Assembly (NCBI GenBank): GCA_037200525.1
Contig: JBBCGG010000001.1
Span: forward strand, 1,964,501 to 2,028,500
Reading direction: 5' to 3'
DNA length: 64,000 nt
Origin: Methylocella sp.
Lineage (GTDB): Bacteria; Pseudomonadota; Alphaproteobacteria; Rhizobiales; Beijerinckiaceae
The notes below the pieces were generated by a model. It did no database searches. It saw only the letters and a program-made list of their open reading frames with translations, and was not told the origin of the DNA. Numbering within the stretch: the first letter of the stretch is position 1; each line of letters begins with the position of its first letter. A program made the translations under genes and the position numbers. This document shows positions 9,527-17,162 of the stretch, piece after piece.

Positions 9527-10206
9527 GCGATGACCGCATTCTGATCGTCGACGACGAACCGCAGATTCAAAGATTTCTAAAACCCGCGCTGAAAGCCGCA
9601 GGTTACGAGGTTCTGACCGCCGCCACCGGCGCCGAGGCGCTTAAGCAAATTTCCATCTCGGCTCCCGATGTGGTGATTCTCGATCTGGGTCTGCCGGATA
9701 TGGAGGGGAAGGACATTATCAGAGAGGTGCGGGCGTGGTCGACCGTTCCGATCATTGTATTGTCGGCGCGTGATCGCGAGACCGAAAAGATTGCGGCGCT
9801 GGATCTTGGAGCCGATGACTATGTCGAGAAACCCTTCGGCATCGGCGAACTGATCGCCCGCATACGCGCTGCGCTTCGTCATAAGGCGGATGGCGCGGGC
9901 GAAACCTTAAGGGTCGAGACCGATGGCCTCATTGTCGACACCGCCAAGCGGATCGTCACCAAAAACGGCGAGCCGGTGCGTCTGACGCCAACTGAATATG
10001 ATCTTCTCTCCATCCTGGTCCGGCACGCGGGGCGGGTGGTGACGCATCGTCAATTGCTCGGCTCCGTCTGGGGTCCGGCGCATGTGGAGGACACCCAATA
10101 TTTGCGCGTTTTCATCGGGCAGTTGCGCGCCAAGATCGAGCCCGACGCCGCCAACCCGCGCATCATCCAAACCGAGCCGGCGATCGGCTATAGGTTCGCC
10201 GGTTAG
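9523..10206 (+). CDS. kdpE: Response regulator KdpE (OmpR family)
   Basis: A 227-residue two-domain regulator and partner of KdpD. The receiver has acidic residues near 'VDDEP', the phospho-acceptor D54 in 'VILDLGLPD' and the conserved lysine in 'VEKPF'. The C-terminal winged helix carries the OmpR pattern 'LTPTEYDLLSILVRHAGRVV'. It starts at a GTG overlapping the kdpD stop, with a strong GAGGAGG at 9511-9517. It is the last gene of the operon, and a long hairpin follows at 10309. It is expected to activate the kdp promoter; I could not identify its binding site by eye. Confidence 0.96.
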   Translation: MSDDRILIVDDEPQIQRFLKPALKAAGYEVLTAATGAEALKQISISAPDVVILDLGLPDMEGKDIIREVRAWSTVPIIVLSARDRETEKIAALDLGADDYVEKPFGIGELIARIRAALRHKADGAGETLRVETDGLIVDTAKRIVTKNGEPVRLTPTEYDLLSILVRHAGRVVTHRQLLGSVWGPAHVEDTQYLRVFIGQLRAKIEPDAANPRIIQTEPAIGYRFAG

Positions 10207-10308
10207 CGCATGCCCCCGGCCGTTTCGCGAGAATCGCCGGTTAAACAAGCAGATAGAAAGAATGGTCGGTTCAGCTTGAAGCGCCGGCGCTCTAAAGCCA
10301 TCGCGGCT

Positions 10309-10339
10309 GCGTTGGCGCGGGAAACTCCCGCGCCAACGC
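10309..10339. terminator. Strong hairpin between convergent kdpE and the His-rich gene
   Basis: A perfect 13-base-pair GC-rich inverted repeat (10309-10321 with 10327-10339) around a five-base loop 'aaact'. It lies between two converging genes and is placed to stop transcription from both sides. There is no clear T-run, so it may act with Rho or as a 3'-end stabiliser. Confidence 0.65.
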
Positions 10340-10352
10340 ACGCCCTTGCCCG

Positions 10353-10619
10353 TCAGTAGGCGTGATGATGATGGTGGTGGTGGCGATGCCACCTTCTGTT
10401 ATGCGACTGCGGAATGCCGAGCACGCCTTTGACGCCGCCGGCGACGCCGCCCACGACTCCGCCGACTGCTCCCCCCACGACGCCGCCAACCGGGCCCGCC
10501 GCCCGGTGTCCGGTTGCCGCGCCCTGTTCCGCGCCGTTTACAACACCCTGAGCTTGCGCCGCGAGCGGCATGGAGAGGACGGCGAAGAAGCCTACGACAA
10601 GCGCCATATCGGTTTTCAA
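10353..10619 (-). CDS. Small exported Gly-rich protein with poly-His tail
   Basis: I read 88 residues from a TTG start at 10619, which has CAGGAG eight bases upstream. The longer frame to 10679 lacks a ribosome site. A signal peptide ('MALVVGFFAVLSMPLAAQA') is followed by a Gly/Val repeat of the glycine-zipper kind ('GGVVGGAVGGVVGGVAGG') and a C terminus with seven consecutive histidines. It is expected in the periplasm or membrane. The His tail suggests metal (nickel, cobalt, zinc) binding, which is inference. I know no named family. Confidence 0.6.
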   Translation of the reverse strand: MKTDMALVVGFFAVLSMPLAAQAQGVVNGAEQGAATGHRAAGPVGGVVGGAVGGVVGGVAGGVKGVLGIPQSHNRRWHRHHHHHHHAY

Positions 10620-10857
10620 ATGCAGATCTCCTGAAAAGTTGACGACAGCTACTGGGCTCGCTTCGCGTTCCGGCGTCAAGTGCGGTTAGGACAATCGCCG
10701 CGCTAGCAAATGCAATTGCAGCAATGAAATAAGGACGTCACATTCTGCGAGCTACACTGCCAGCTTAATCCGTTGCGGTTTTTTGGCTGCCGAGTTTCGC
10801 CGGGGTCTGGAGTGGAGCGCAACGGCCGGCTTTTCCTTTTGAACCAAAGGACAAAAG

Positions 10858-11532
10858 ATGAACGCCCGCGATGTAATGGTCCGCGACATCGTCACGATTG
10901 GTCCGGACGACGAAATCTCGACTGCGGTTCGGCTACTCGTCGATCATGACGTCAGCGCCTTGCCGGTGGTTGACGTCGACCGGCGCGTCATTGGCATTCT
11001 CAGCGAAGCCGATTTGCTGCATCGCGAAGAAGACGGCACGGTGAAACGCATCTCGTGGTGGACGGAGGCGGTGACGCCGGCCAGCGCGCTCGCCCTCGAT
11101 TACGCTAAATCGCATGGCCGTCGGGTGGCTGAAGTCATGTCCGATCGGGTCATTTCCGCTGGCGAGGACACGCCTTTGTCTGAAATCGCCAATATTTTGG
11201 AGAAAAACCGCATTAAGCGGGTCCCGATTTTGAAAGACGGCAAACTGGTCGGAATCGTTAGCCGCGCCAATCTCATTCAGGCTCTGGCCTCGACGCCCTC
11301 CGTGGCCGCCAAAGATCCCGCCACCGATCGCGGCATCCGAGCGACGATCCTCGCTCGGCTCGCCGATCAGTCCTGGACCGATTTTGGCGAGCGCAATATC
11401 GTCGTCTCGGACGGCGTCGTGCATCTTTGGGGCCTCATCGGGTCGCCGCAAGAACATAAGGCGCTGCTGGCGCTCGCCGAGGATATCCCCGGCGTCCGCG
11501 CGATCTCCGATGAGATGATTCCGTCTTATTGA
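10858..11532 (+). CDS. CBS-pair and BON domain protein
   Basis: A 224-residue cytoplasmic protein. Two CBS domains occupy about residues 1-60 and 90-145 ('VMVRDIVTIGPDDEISTAV' and 'VMSDRVISAGEDTPLSEIA'). A BON domain covers about 160-224 ('NIVVSDGVVHLWGLIGS'). CBS pairs bind adenine nucleotides, and BON domains bind lipid or membrane surfaces. Proteins of this plan are common in rhizobia and poorly characterised. The start ATG has AAAGGA just upstream. It stands alone, divergent from the His-rich gene across a 238-base promoter region. Confidence 0.85.
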   Translation: MNARDVMVRDIVTIGPDDEISTAVRLLVDHDVSALPVVDVDRRVIGILSEADLLHREEDGTVKRISWWTEAVTPASALALDYAKSHGRRVAEVMSDRVISAGEDTPLSEIANILEKNRIKRVPILKDGKLVGIVSRANLIQALASTPSVAAKDPATDRGIRATILARLADQSWTDFGERNIVVSDGVVHLWGLIGSPQEHKALLALAEDIPGVRAISDEMIPSY

Positions 11533-11766
11533 TTTGATCTGCTTGCAGTCCGCCGTCCCGCCCCAGAAAAGGGGCATGATCGACTCGAACTGGAAGGATC
11601 AGGCTTCCCCGCGGCTGAAACTTGGGAAAAAAGGCAGCGCCTTCGCTCGTTCTTCGCGATTCCACCCAGAGCTGTTGCATAATATCCACAGCGCTAGAAC
11701 ATTTTGGGCGTTAAGGTAGCGATCCGAGCGGAGTCATTCTGCGTCTTTTTTGATCAAGCGGTCGCC

Positions 11767-13038
11767 ATGTTCGTCGCCTCTCGACCTACCGACACGCCCG
11801 CGGCCGACGCCGCGAAACTGCTGATTCGGCTCGGCTTGGCGATTCTGATGATCGCGTTGCCTTGCGCCGGAGTGATATTGCGCGGGGCGATCTATGTGCT
11901 GATGCCCATTGGCGCAATTTTGATCCTTATTGGCGCTGTGGTCGGCGCGCCGGAGCATGGTTCGCGCCATTTGCGCGCGGCTCTTTCCTCGCCCGCCGGG
12001 GCGACGGCGCTGTTTTTAACCTTCTGGGCCGGTCTTTCTCTGCTTTGGACGCCGTTCTTGCCGGAGGCGTCGCAACGGTTCGCGCAAATTGTCGGAACGA
12101 CCTTTCTCGTCGCGCTCGTCGCCGCCTACTTGCCGGACAAAACCAAAACGATCGACCTTTACCTGCTGCCCGTGGGCCTCGCCCTATGCGCCATTGCGAC
12201 GCTCGTTCTGGCGCTCAAAGGCCCGGCGTGGTTTTGGGGGGCCTCCGAGTTCGATGAAACGCTGTTCGAGCGCACGGTGATTACGTTAATCGTCCTCGTT
12301 TGGCCAGCGCTCGGGGCCCTCGCCTTGCGCGAACACTGGATGCTGGCCGCTGGCCTCGCCGTGCTCGCCGCCGCCGTGGCGTTGGTCGGTTTCGCCCAAA
12401 TCGGCCTCGCCGCGATGGGGGCGGGCGCCTTCACCTTTGCGATTGCGATGTCGGAACCAGGCAGGCCGGCGCGCCTTTTGGGGCTGATTTTCGCGGCTTT
12501 AATCCTGCTCGCGCCTGCGCTTCCGCTGGTCTATGGGGCCATCTTTAGCTTAACCGGGCTTCAGCCGGGACCGGCGTCGGAGTCGATGCTGATCTGGAAG
12601 GATCTCATCACCTCGCAATGGCCGCGTCTTGTTACGGGGCATGGTTTTGACATGGCCAATCGCGGCCTCAGTCTTGGCTATCTCCCGGACTTGACGCCGC
12701 GAAGCCTGTTGTTCGTGCTTTGGTATGATCTCGGTCTTGTTGGAGCCATCGCCTTTTCGGTCCTGACGGCGCGCGTTTTTATGCTCGTCGGCCGGATACC
12801 CGATATTGCGGCGCCTTCCGTGCTCGCGGGACTGGTCGCGATTCTGACGCTTTCTTTTCTTGGCGTTGCGACAGTCCAGATCTGGTGGGTGACGCTAGTC
12901 GGTTGCGCCATCATCGCTTTCGTCGTTCTGGTTAAGGGCATATACCGGACGCAGCGGCCCGCCGCGCCGACAATGGACGCGCCGCCGCGCCAGCCTGAAA
13001 CAGAAGGCGATGCGATGGCCGCCGCGCGCAGCGGCTGA
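11767..13038 (+). CDS. O-antigen ligase/polymerase-like membrane protein
   Basis: About 423 residues with ten or more hydrophobic helices. The motif 'VTGHGFDMANRG' in the large loop (about residues 300-311), followed by 'LLFVLWYDLGLVGAI', is typical of the O-antigen ligase (Wzy_C/WaaL) superfamily, which moves lipid-linked glycans on the periplasmic face of the inner membrane. I start at ATG 11767; the open frame reaches back to a TTG at 11704 without a ribosome site. No glycan genes are adjacent, so its substrate is unknown. The call rests on membrane topology and the loop motif. Confidence 0.65.
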   Translation: MFVASRPTDTPAADAAKLLIRLGLAILMIALPCAGVILRGAIYVLMPIGAILILIGAVVGAPEHGSRHLRAALSSPAGATALFLTFWAGLSLLWTPFLPEASQRFAQIVGTTFLVALVAAYLPDKTKTIDLYLLPVGLALCAIATLVLALKGPAWFWGASEFDETLFERTVITLIVLVWPALGALALREHWMLAAGLAVLAAAVALVGFAQIGLAAMGAGAFTFAIAMSEPGRPARLLGLIFAALILLAPALPLVYGAIFSLTGLQPGPASESMLIWKDLITSQWPRLVTGHGFDMANRGLSLGYLPDLTPRSLLFVLWYDLGLVGAIAFSVLTARVFMLVGRIPDIAAPSVLAGLVAILTLSFLGVATVQIWWVTLVGCAIIAFVVLVKGIYRTQRPAAPTMDAPPRQPETEGDAMAAARSG

Positions 13039-13152
13039 GATCGCGCTTTGCCGGCGCGGCGAGATTTATTCGGGACGTCCCGCCGCAACAATTGCGAAAG
13101 CGCCCCAAGAAGTTTCTTGCGGGATCAGGGCAAGCGGTTTTAACATTGGTGC

Positions 13153-13659
13153 ATGATCGAGGCAGTCATCACCATTCGAAATGCGCGCGAAGGAGACGCC
13201 CAGGGCATCGCCGATGTGCACGACGCCGCTTGGCGGGATGCCTATCGCGGCATTATTCCCGGCCGAGAGCTGGAACGAATGATTGCGCGGCGCGGGCCGC
13301 GTTGGTGGCATTCGGCGATCATGCGAGGGTCGCGCCTCCTCGTTCTCGATTTCGATGAAACGATCGGCGGCTATGCGAGCTATGGGCGCAACCGCGTCCC
13401 ATCGCTGCGCTATGGCGGAGAGATTTTCGAACTTTACGTGGCGCCGGAATTTCAAGGCCTTGGATTCGGCAAGCGTCTGTTCGAACTGGCGCAAAAGGAC
13501 CTTGCCGAGCACGGTTATCCGTCGTTTCTAGTTTGGGCCTTGGCTGATAATGAACGCGCCGTGCAATTCTATACGCGGCTTGGCGGGTTGAACGTGCGCC
13601 AAGCCAATGAGCGCTTCGGCTCAGAAACGCGGGCGCGCCACGCCTTCGCCTTTGGCTAG
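13153..13659 (+). CDS. GNAT family N-acetyltransferase
   Basis: 168 residues with the complete GNAT fold: 'ITIRNAREGDAQGIADVH' at the N terminus, 'GYASYGRNR' in the central strand, the acetyl-CoA-binding loop 'APEFQGLGFGKRLFE' (Q-x-x-G-x-G pattern) and 'DNERAVQFYTRLGG' near the C terminus. It transfers an acetyl group from acetyl-CoA to an amine, but the substrate cannot be told from sequence. It looks monocistronic. Confidence 0.88.
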   Translation: MIEAVITIRNAREGDAQGIADVHDAAWRDAYRGIIPGRELERMIARRGPRWWHSAIMRGSRLLVLDFDETIGGYASYGRNRVPSLRYGGEIFELYVAPEFQGLGFGKRLFELAQKDLAEHGYPSFLVWALADNERAVQFYTRLGGLNVRQANERFGSETRARHAFAFG

Positions 13660-14075
13660 CGGGTTGGCTTCAGTGGTGGACGCCCCCGGTCAATATGGCG
13701 CAGCTTTAGTTGCCCTGTCAGACTTGAAGGCGGCTTGCTCTTGGAGCATGATCACCGCGTCGTGAAATGACTTGGTTGGCGTTTGTTTTTACCGACCGCT
13801 CACAGAAATGGGCGGAGGGAAGCGGCGTTAGAGCATGATCCCAAGAAGGTGCAGGGCTTTTTGGAGACGATCGTGCGTTGAAACAAGGAGATAAAGAGCA
13901 GATTCAGGTTCCGTTTGGAACGATCGTGCTCTATGACCAAGCGCCTCGCCCCGAAATCGCTAAAAGACGAAACCGCGGCAAAGACCTTCTCCGCCACCAA
14001 GCCAAAACCCAATCCGGACCCGCTCAGCGCCATCAGCGCCCGCGTTGGACCATTCAGAAAATTCGGGAGTTTACT
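13660..14075. other. Gene-free stretch before ppa, holding repeat elements
   Basis: No coding region is supported here. The frame that opens at 13878 is only an upstream extension of ppa through the repeat at 13829-13934. A partial 'ggagcatgatc' lies at about 13745. The ppa promoter must be within or after the repeat, but I could not single it out. Confidence 0.6.
13829..13934 (+). repeat. Composite palindromic 'gcatgatcc' repeat, two half-elements
   Basis: The first half runs from 'gagcatgatccc' to 'gatcgtgc', then 'ttgaaacaa'. The second runs from 'gagcagattcagg' to 'cgatcgtgctc'. The order and the 'ttgaaacaa' linker match the copy at 6066-6163. The whole unit is bounded by 'agagca' and its near complement 'tgctct', as expected of a mobile or REP-like palindrome. 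Confidence 0.75.
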
Positions 14076-14615
14076 ATGCGTCTTGACGCAATTTCGATCG
14101 GCGCTAATCCGCCCTGGGACGTTAACGTCGTGATCGAGGTGCCGATTGGCGGCGAGCCCATCAAATATGAGTTGAACAAGGAAGCGGGCGCCCTGTTTGT
14201 CGATCGCTTTCTTTACACATCGATGCGCTATCCGGGTAATTACGGCTTTATCCCGCATACTTTGTCCGAGGACGGCGATCCCTGCGACGTTATTATCGCT
14301 AATACGCGCGCGATCATTCCTGGCGCGGTGATGAGCTGTAAGGTCGTCGGCGTACTGATAATGAAGGACGAAGCCGGTCAGGATGAGAAGATCTTGGCGG
14401 TCCCTTCGATGAAACTGACCAAACGCTACGCGAAGGTTGAGAATTACACTGATCTGCCGGAGATCACGCTGCAGCAGATCGAGCACTTCTTTGCCCATTA
14501 CAAAGATCTCGAACCGAATAAATGGGTCAAGATCGAGCGCTGGGACGATGCCGAAGCGGCGCGGAAGATCGTCGTAGAGTCGATCGAGCGGGCAAAGGCC
14601 GCGCATAAAGTTTAG
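14076..14615 (+). CDS. ppa: Inorganic pyrophosphatase
   Basis: 179 residues, the size of bacterial family I pyrophosphatase. It hydrolyses pyrophosphate released by biosynthesis, in the cytoplasm, with magnesium. The signature 'EDGDPCDV' carries the metal-binding aspartates; a cysteine stands where a hydrophobic residue is usual. '[12 protein letters not shown]' and 'KWVKIERW' are also present. I start at ATG 14076, preceded by CGGGAG; the longer frame from 13878 runs through repeat DNA. It converges on metW. Confidence 0.95.
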   Translation: MRLDAISIGANPPWDVNVVIEVPIGGEPIKYELNKEAGALFVDRFLYTSMRYPGNYGFIPHTLSEDGDPCDVIIANTRAIIPGAVMSCKVVGVLIMKDEAGQDEKILAVPSMKLTKRYAKVENYTDLPEITLQQIEHFFAHYKDLEPNKWVKIERWDDAEAARKIVVESIERAKAAHKV

Positions 14616-14629
14616 CGCTTATCGGGCCC

Positions 14630-15280
14630 CTAGAGCTTCCGCGTCAGGCGGAAGACGCCCTGTTCGCCGAATAGATTCCAGATCCAGGGAGCGCTGTAGG
14701 CGAGGGGCTTGCCGAAACGATCGAGCGCGACGCCGCGCTCGATGCGGGCGTCGATCGCCTTCACGAGGTCGGTGAAATCCTGAATCGTGCAAAAATGAAT
14801 GTTAGGCGTCTCGTACCAGACCGAGGATAGATTCTCCGTCAGGGGCATATGGCCGCCGATGGCGATCTGCGCCCTGATCCGCCAATGGCCGAAATTCGGA
14901 AAAGAGACGATCGCGCGATGGCCGATCCGCAGCATATGTTCGAGCACTTGGCGCGGCTGCCGGGTCGCCTGCAGCGTTTGCGACAATATGACATAGTCGA
15001 AAGAGTTGTCGGGATAGGCCGCGAGGTCGGTGTCTGCGTCGCCCTGAATGACCGAAAGGCCTTTGGCGACGCAATCATTGACGCCGCGCTGCGACAGTTC
15101 GATGCCGCGCGCGTCAACTCCCTTTTCTTCGGCCAGCAGCCGCAGCAGCGCCCCATCGCCGCAGCCGACGTCGAGAACGCGGCTGTTGGGCTCGACCATC
15201 GCGGCGACGAGAACAAGGTCTACGCGCGCCGTCGATTTCCCTGCGGCCGACCTCTGGCCGAGAAGAGGCGCCTCGTTCAA
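14630..15280 (-). CDS. metW: Methionine biosynthesis protein MetW
   Basis: 216 residues with a class I SAM-methyltransferase-like fold ('[15 protein letters not shown]' at about 35-49) and the MetW-specific region '[13 protein letters not shown]'. MetW is required with MetX for homoserine acylation in many proteobacteria; its exact chemistry is not settled. Its start overlaps the metX stop by four bases (ATGA), which couples the two. It converges with ppa 14 bases away. Confidence 0.95.
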   Translation of the reverse strand: MNEAPLLGQRSAAGKSTARVDLVLVAAMVEPNSRVLDVGCGDGALLRLLAEEKGVDARGIELSQRGVNDCVAKGLSVIQGDADTDLAAYPDNSFDYVILSQTLQATRQPRQVLEHMLRIGHRAIVSFPNFGHWRIRAQIAIGGHMPLTENLSSVWYETPNIHFCTIQDFTDLVKAIDARIERGVALDRFGKPLAYSAPWIWNLFGEQGVFRLTRKL

Positions 15281-16473
15281 GGCTTCGCCTGCGGTTTGGC
15301 GGGAGGCAAGCCCCTTGCGCGCGCGGCGGAATCGAGAAAGCCGCGCGAGGTCGCGATGAAGTCGGGGATGTTGAGCAAGAACGCGTCATGGCCGCGATCC
15401 GTCTCGATATCGACGAATGAAACCGAGGCGCCGCCAGCGTTGAGCGCATGGACGATCGCGCGCGAGGCGGCTGTTGGATAGAGCCAATCCGAGTTGAACG
15501 ATACGACGCAAAACCGCGTCTTCACGCCTTGGAAGGCGTGCGCCAGCGAACCGTTGTAATCGGCGGCGAGATCGAAATAATCGCAGGCTCGCGTCACGTA
15601 GAGGTAGGAGTTGGCGTCAAACCGATCGACGAAACTCGAGCCCTGATAACGCAGATAATTCTCGATCTGGAACTCGGCATCGAACGAAAATGCGGGCGCC
15701 GCGCGATCTTGCAATTTGCGGCCAAACTTGCTCTGCAAGGCTTCGTCCGACAAATAGGTGATGTGAGCCGCCATGCGGGCGACGGCGAGCCCTTTGGTCG
15801 GGATGATGCCAGCCTCAAGATAACGCCCCATGCGCCAATCCGGGTCGGCCATCACAGCCTGCCGGCCGACCTCGTGGAAGGCGATATTTTGCGAGGAATG
15901 CTTCGCCGCGGTGGCGATCGGCATGGCGGAGAAGATGCGGTCGGGAAAGCTCGCCACCCATTGCAGAACTTGCATGCCGCCCATCGAGCCGCCGACGACG
16001 CAAAACAGCATATCGATGCCGAGATGATCGATGAGCATGGTTTGCGCCCGCACCATGTCGCGGATCGTGACGATCGGCAGATCGAGCCCAAAGGGGCGCC
16101 CCGTCGCCGGGTTAAGCGAAGCCGGCCCGGTCGTGCCCATGCAGCCGCCGACGACATTGGAGGAGATGACGAAATAGCGATCCGTGTCGATCGGCCGGCC
16201 AGGTCCAACCATGGTTTCCCACCAGCCGGGCTTGCCGGTGACTGGATGTTCATTGGCGACGTGCTGATCGCCGGTCAGGGCATGGCAGACTAGAATCGCG
16301 TTGGACTTGTCGGCGTTGAGGACGCCATAGGTCTGGTAGGCGATCGTCAAAGGGCTTAGGAAAACGCCCGCGTCCATCTGCAGCGGACGATCGGCGCCGA
16401 AATGCGCGACGAGACTATGTGGCGCGTCGACTTCGCGAAGGCCTGCCGTCTTAATTGCCAAGACACTGGTCAA
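15277..16473 (-). CDS. metX: Homoserine O-acyltransferase MetX
   Basis: 398 residues, alpha/beta-hydrolase fold. The nucleophile elbow 'GGSMGGMQ', an aspartate in 'FNSDWLYP' and a histidine in 'DRGHDAFL' form the triad. It acylates homoserine as the first committed step to methionine. MetX proteins use either acetyl- or succinyl-CoA. The MetZ-type sulfhydrylase at 27806 argues for succinyl here, by inference. The first available start is TTG 16473; an in-frame stop lies two codons upstream and no strong ribosome site precedes it. A good sigma-70-like promoter lies just upstream. Confidence 0.93.
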   Translation of the reverse strand: MTSVLAIKTAGLREVDAPHSLVAHFGADRPLQMDAGVFLSPLTIAYQTYGVLNADKSNAILVCHALTGDQHVANEHPVTGKPGWWETMVGPGRPIDTDRYFVISSNVVGGCMGTTGPASLNPATGRPFGLDLPIVTIRDMVRAQTMLIDHLGIDMLFCVVGGSMGGMQVLQWVASFPDRIFSAMPIATAAKHSSQNIAFHEVGRQAVMADPDWRMGRYLEAGIIPTKGLAVARMAAHITYLSDEALQSKFGRKLQDRAAPAFSFDAEFQIENYLRYQGSSFVDRFDANSYLYVTRACDYFDLAADYNGSLAHAFQGVKTRFCVVSFNSDWLYPTAASRAIVHALNAGGASVSFVDIETDRGHDAFLLNIPDFIATSRGFLDSAARARGLPPAKPQAKP

Positions 16474-16513
16474 AATCTAGCCGATCGTTCGGTATGGCGA
16501 ACACAGTGTCCGA

Positions 16514-16543
16514 TATATAGGAGAGCAGCTCAAGGAGTGTCAA
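16514..16543 (-). promoter_or_regulatory. Sigma-70-like promoter of metX
   Basis: On the minus strand a perfect TTGACA (-35, 16538-16543) is followed after 18 bases by TATATA (-10, 16514-16519). The expected start of transcription is near 16507, which gives a leader of only ~34 bases before the TTG start. An inverted repeat GACACTG/CAGTGTC (16504-16510 and 16462-16468) brackets the leader and start codon and could be an operator or a hairpin. Confidence 0.65.
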
Positions 16544-16641
16544 GTTTGAGATCGTTTTTCTTACTGCAAACCGGGCGAAATCCCGACGATTTATCTAACC
16601 CGCGCTGAAAATGGGGGAGATTTTTGCGAAGGCCCCTAGCC

Positions 16642-17109
16642 TCAGCTCGCCCGCTTCCGGCGCGAGCTGGATTTCAGCGGCGTCGGAAGCTTTGAACCGG
16701 ACTCGTCCAGAATGGCGAATTGGTAGCCCCCGCTTTCATCCTTCGTCACTGAATAACGCAAGCGCTCGATGACGTTATTTGCCTCGTCAAAGGTCAGCAC
16801 AACGGGACTGAGATCAGTGACGGCGGCGACCTCCAGGTAGACGGAGCTGCAAATGATCAGTTCGTCGCCGGGCTGACAGGTGCGCGCCGCCGCGCCGTTG
16901 AGGATGCAGCAGCGGGAGCCGCGCTCGCCCAAAATAACGTAGGTCGAAATCCGCGCGCCGGAATTCTTGTTCCAGACTTCGACGAATTCGAGGGGAAATA
17001 TTCCCGCAGCCTCGCAATGCGCCGGATCAAGCGTGATCGAGCCGTGATAATCGAGGTTCGATTCCGTAACGCGGATGCCGTGAAGTTTTCCGCCTATAAG
17101 TTTTCGCAT
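16642..17109 (-). CDS. panD: Aspartate 1-decarboxylase (pantothenate pathway)
   Basis: 155 residues. PanD decarboxylates aspartate to beta-alanine for pantothenate and CoA. The self-cleavage site is 'YHGSI' (G23-S24), where the serine becomes the pyruvoyl cofactor. '[18 protein letters not shown]' matches the core. I start at ATG 17109 ('[11 protein letters not shown]'), which aligns with the family N terminus; ATGs nine and 36 bases upstream are possible. It is about 30 residues longer than E. coli PanD, with a basic C-terminal tail. It lies 53 bases after mccA on the same strand, so it may be cotranscribed. Confidence 0.9.
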   Translation of the reverse strand: MRKLIGGKLHGIRVTESNLDYHGSITLDPAHCEAAGIFPLEFVEVWNKNSGARISTYVILGERGSRCCILNGAAARTCQPGDELIICSSVYLEVAAVTDLSPVVLTFDEANNVIERLRYSVTKDESGGYQFAILDESGSKLPTPLKSSSRRKRAS

Positions 17110-17162
17110 CGATTCCATTCCGTCGAAGCTCCGGCCCCGAAGCATCCGCTAATATTACGTCG

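Noticed and set aside
13878-14075. N-terminal extension of ppa by 66 codons
   Set aside because: The extension is translated from the repeat element; family length and ribosome site fix the start at 14076.
16462-16543. SAM-II riboswitch upstream of metX
   Set aside because: The leader after the promoter is only about 34 bases, and the SAM-II conserved segments were not found.
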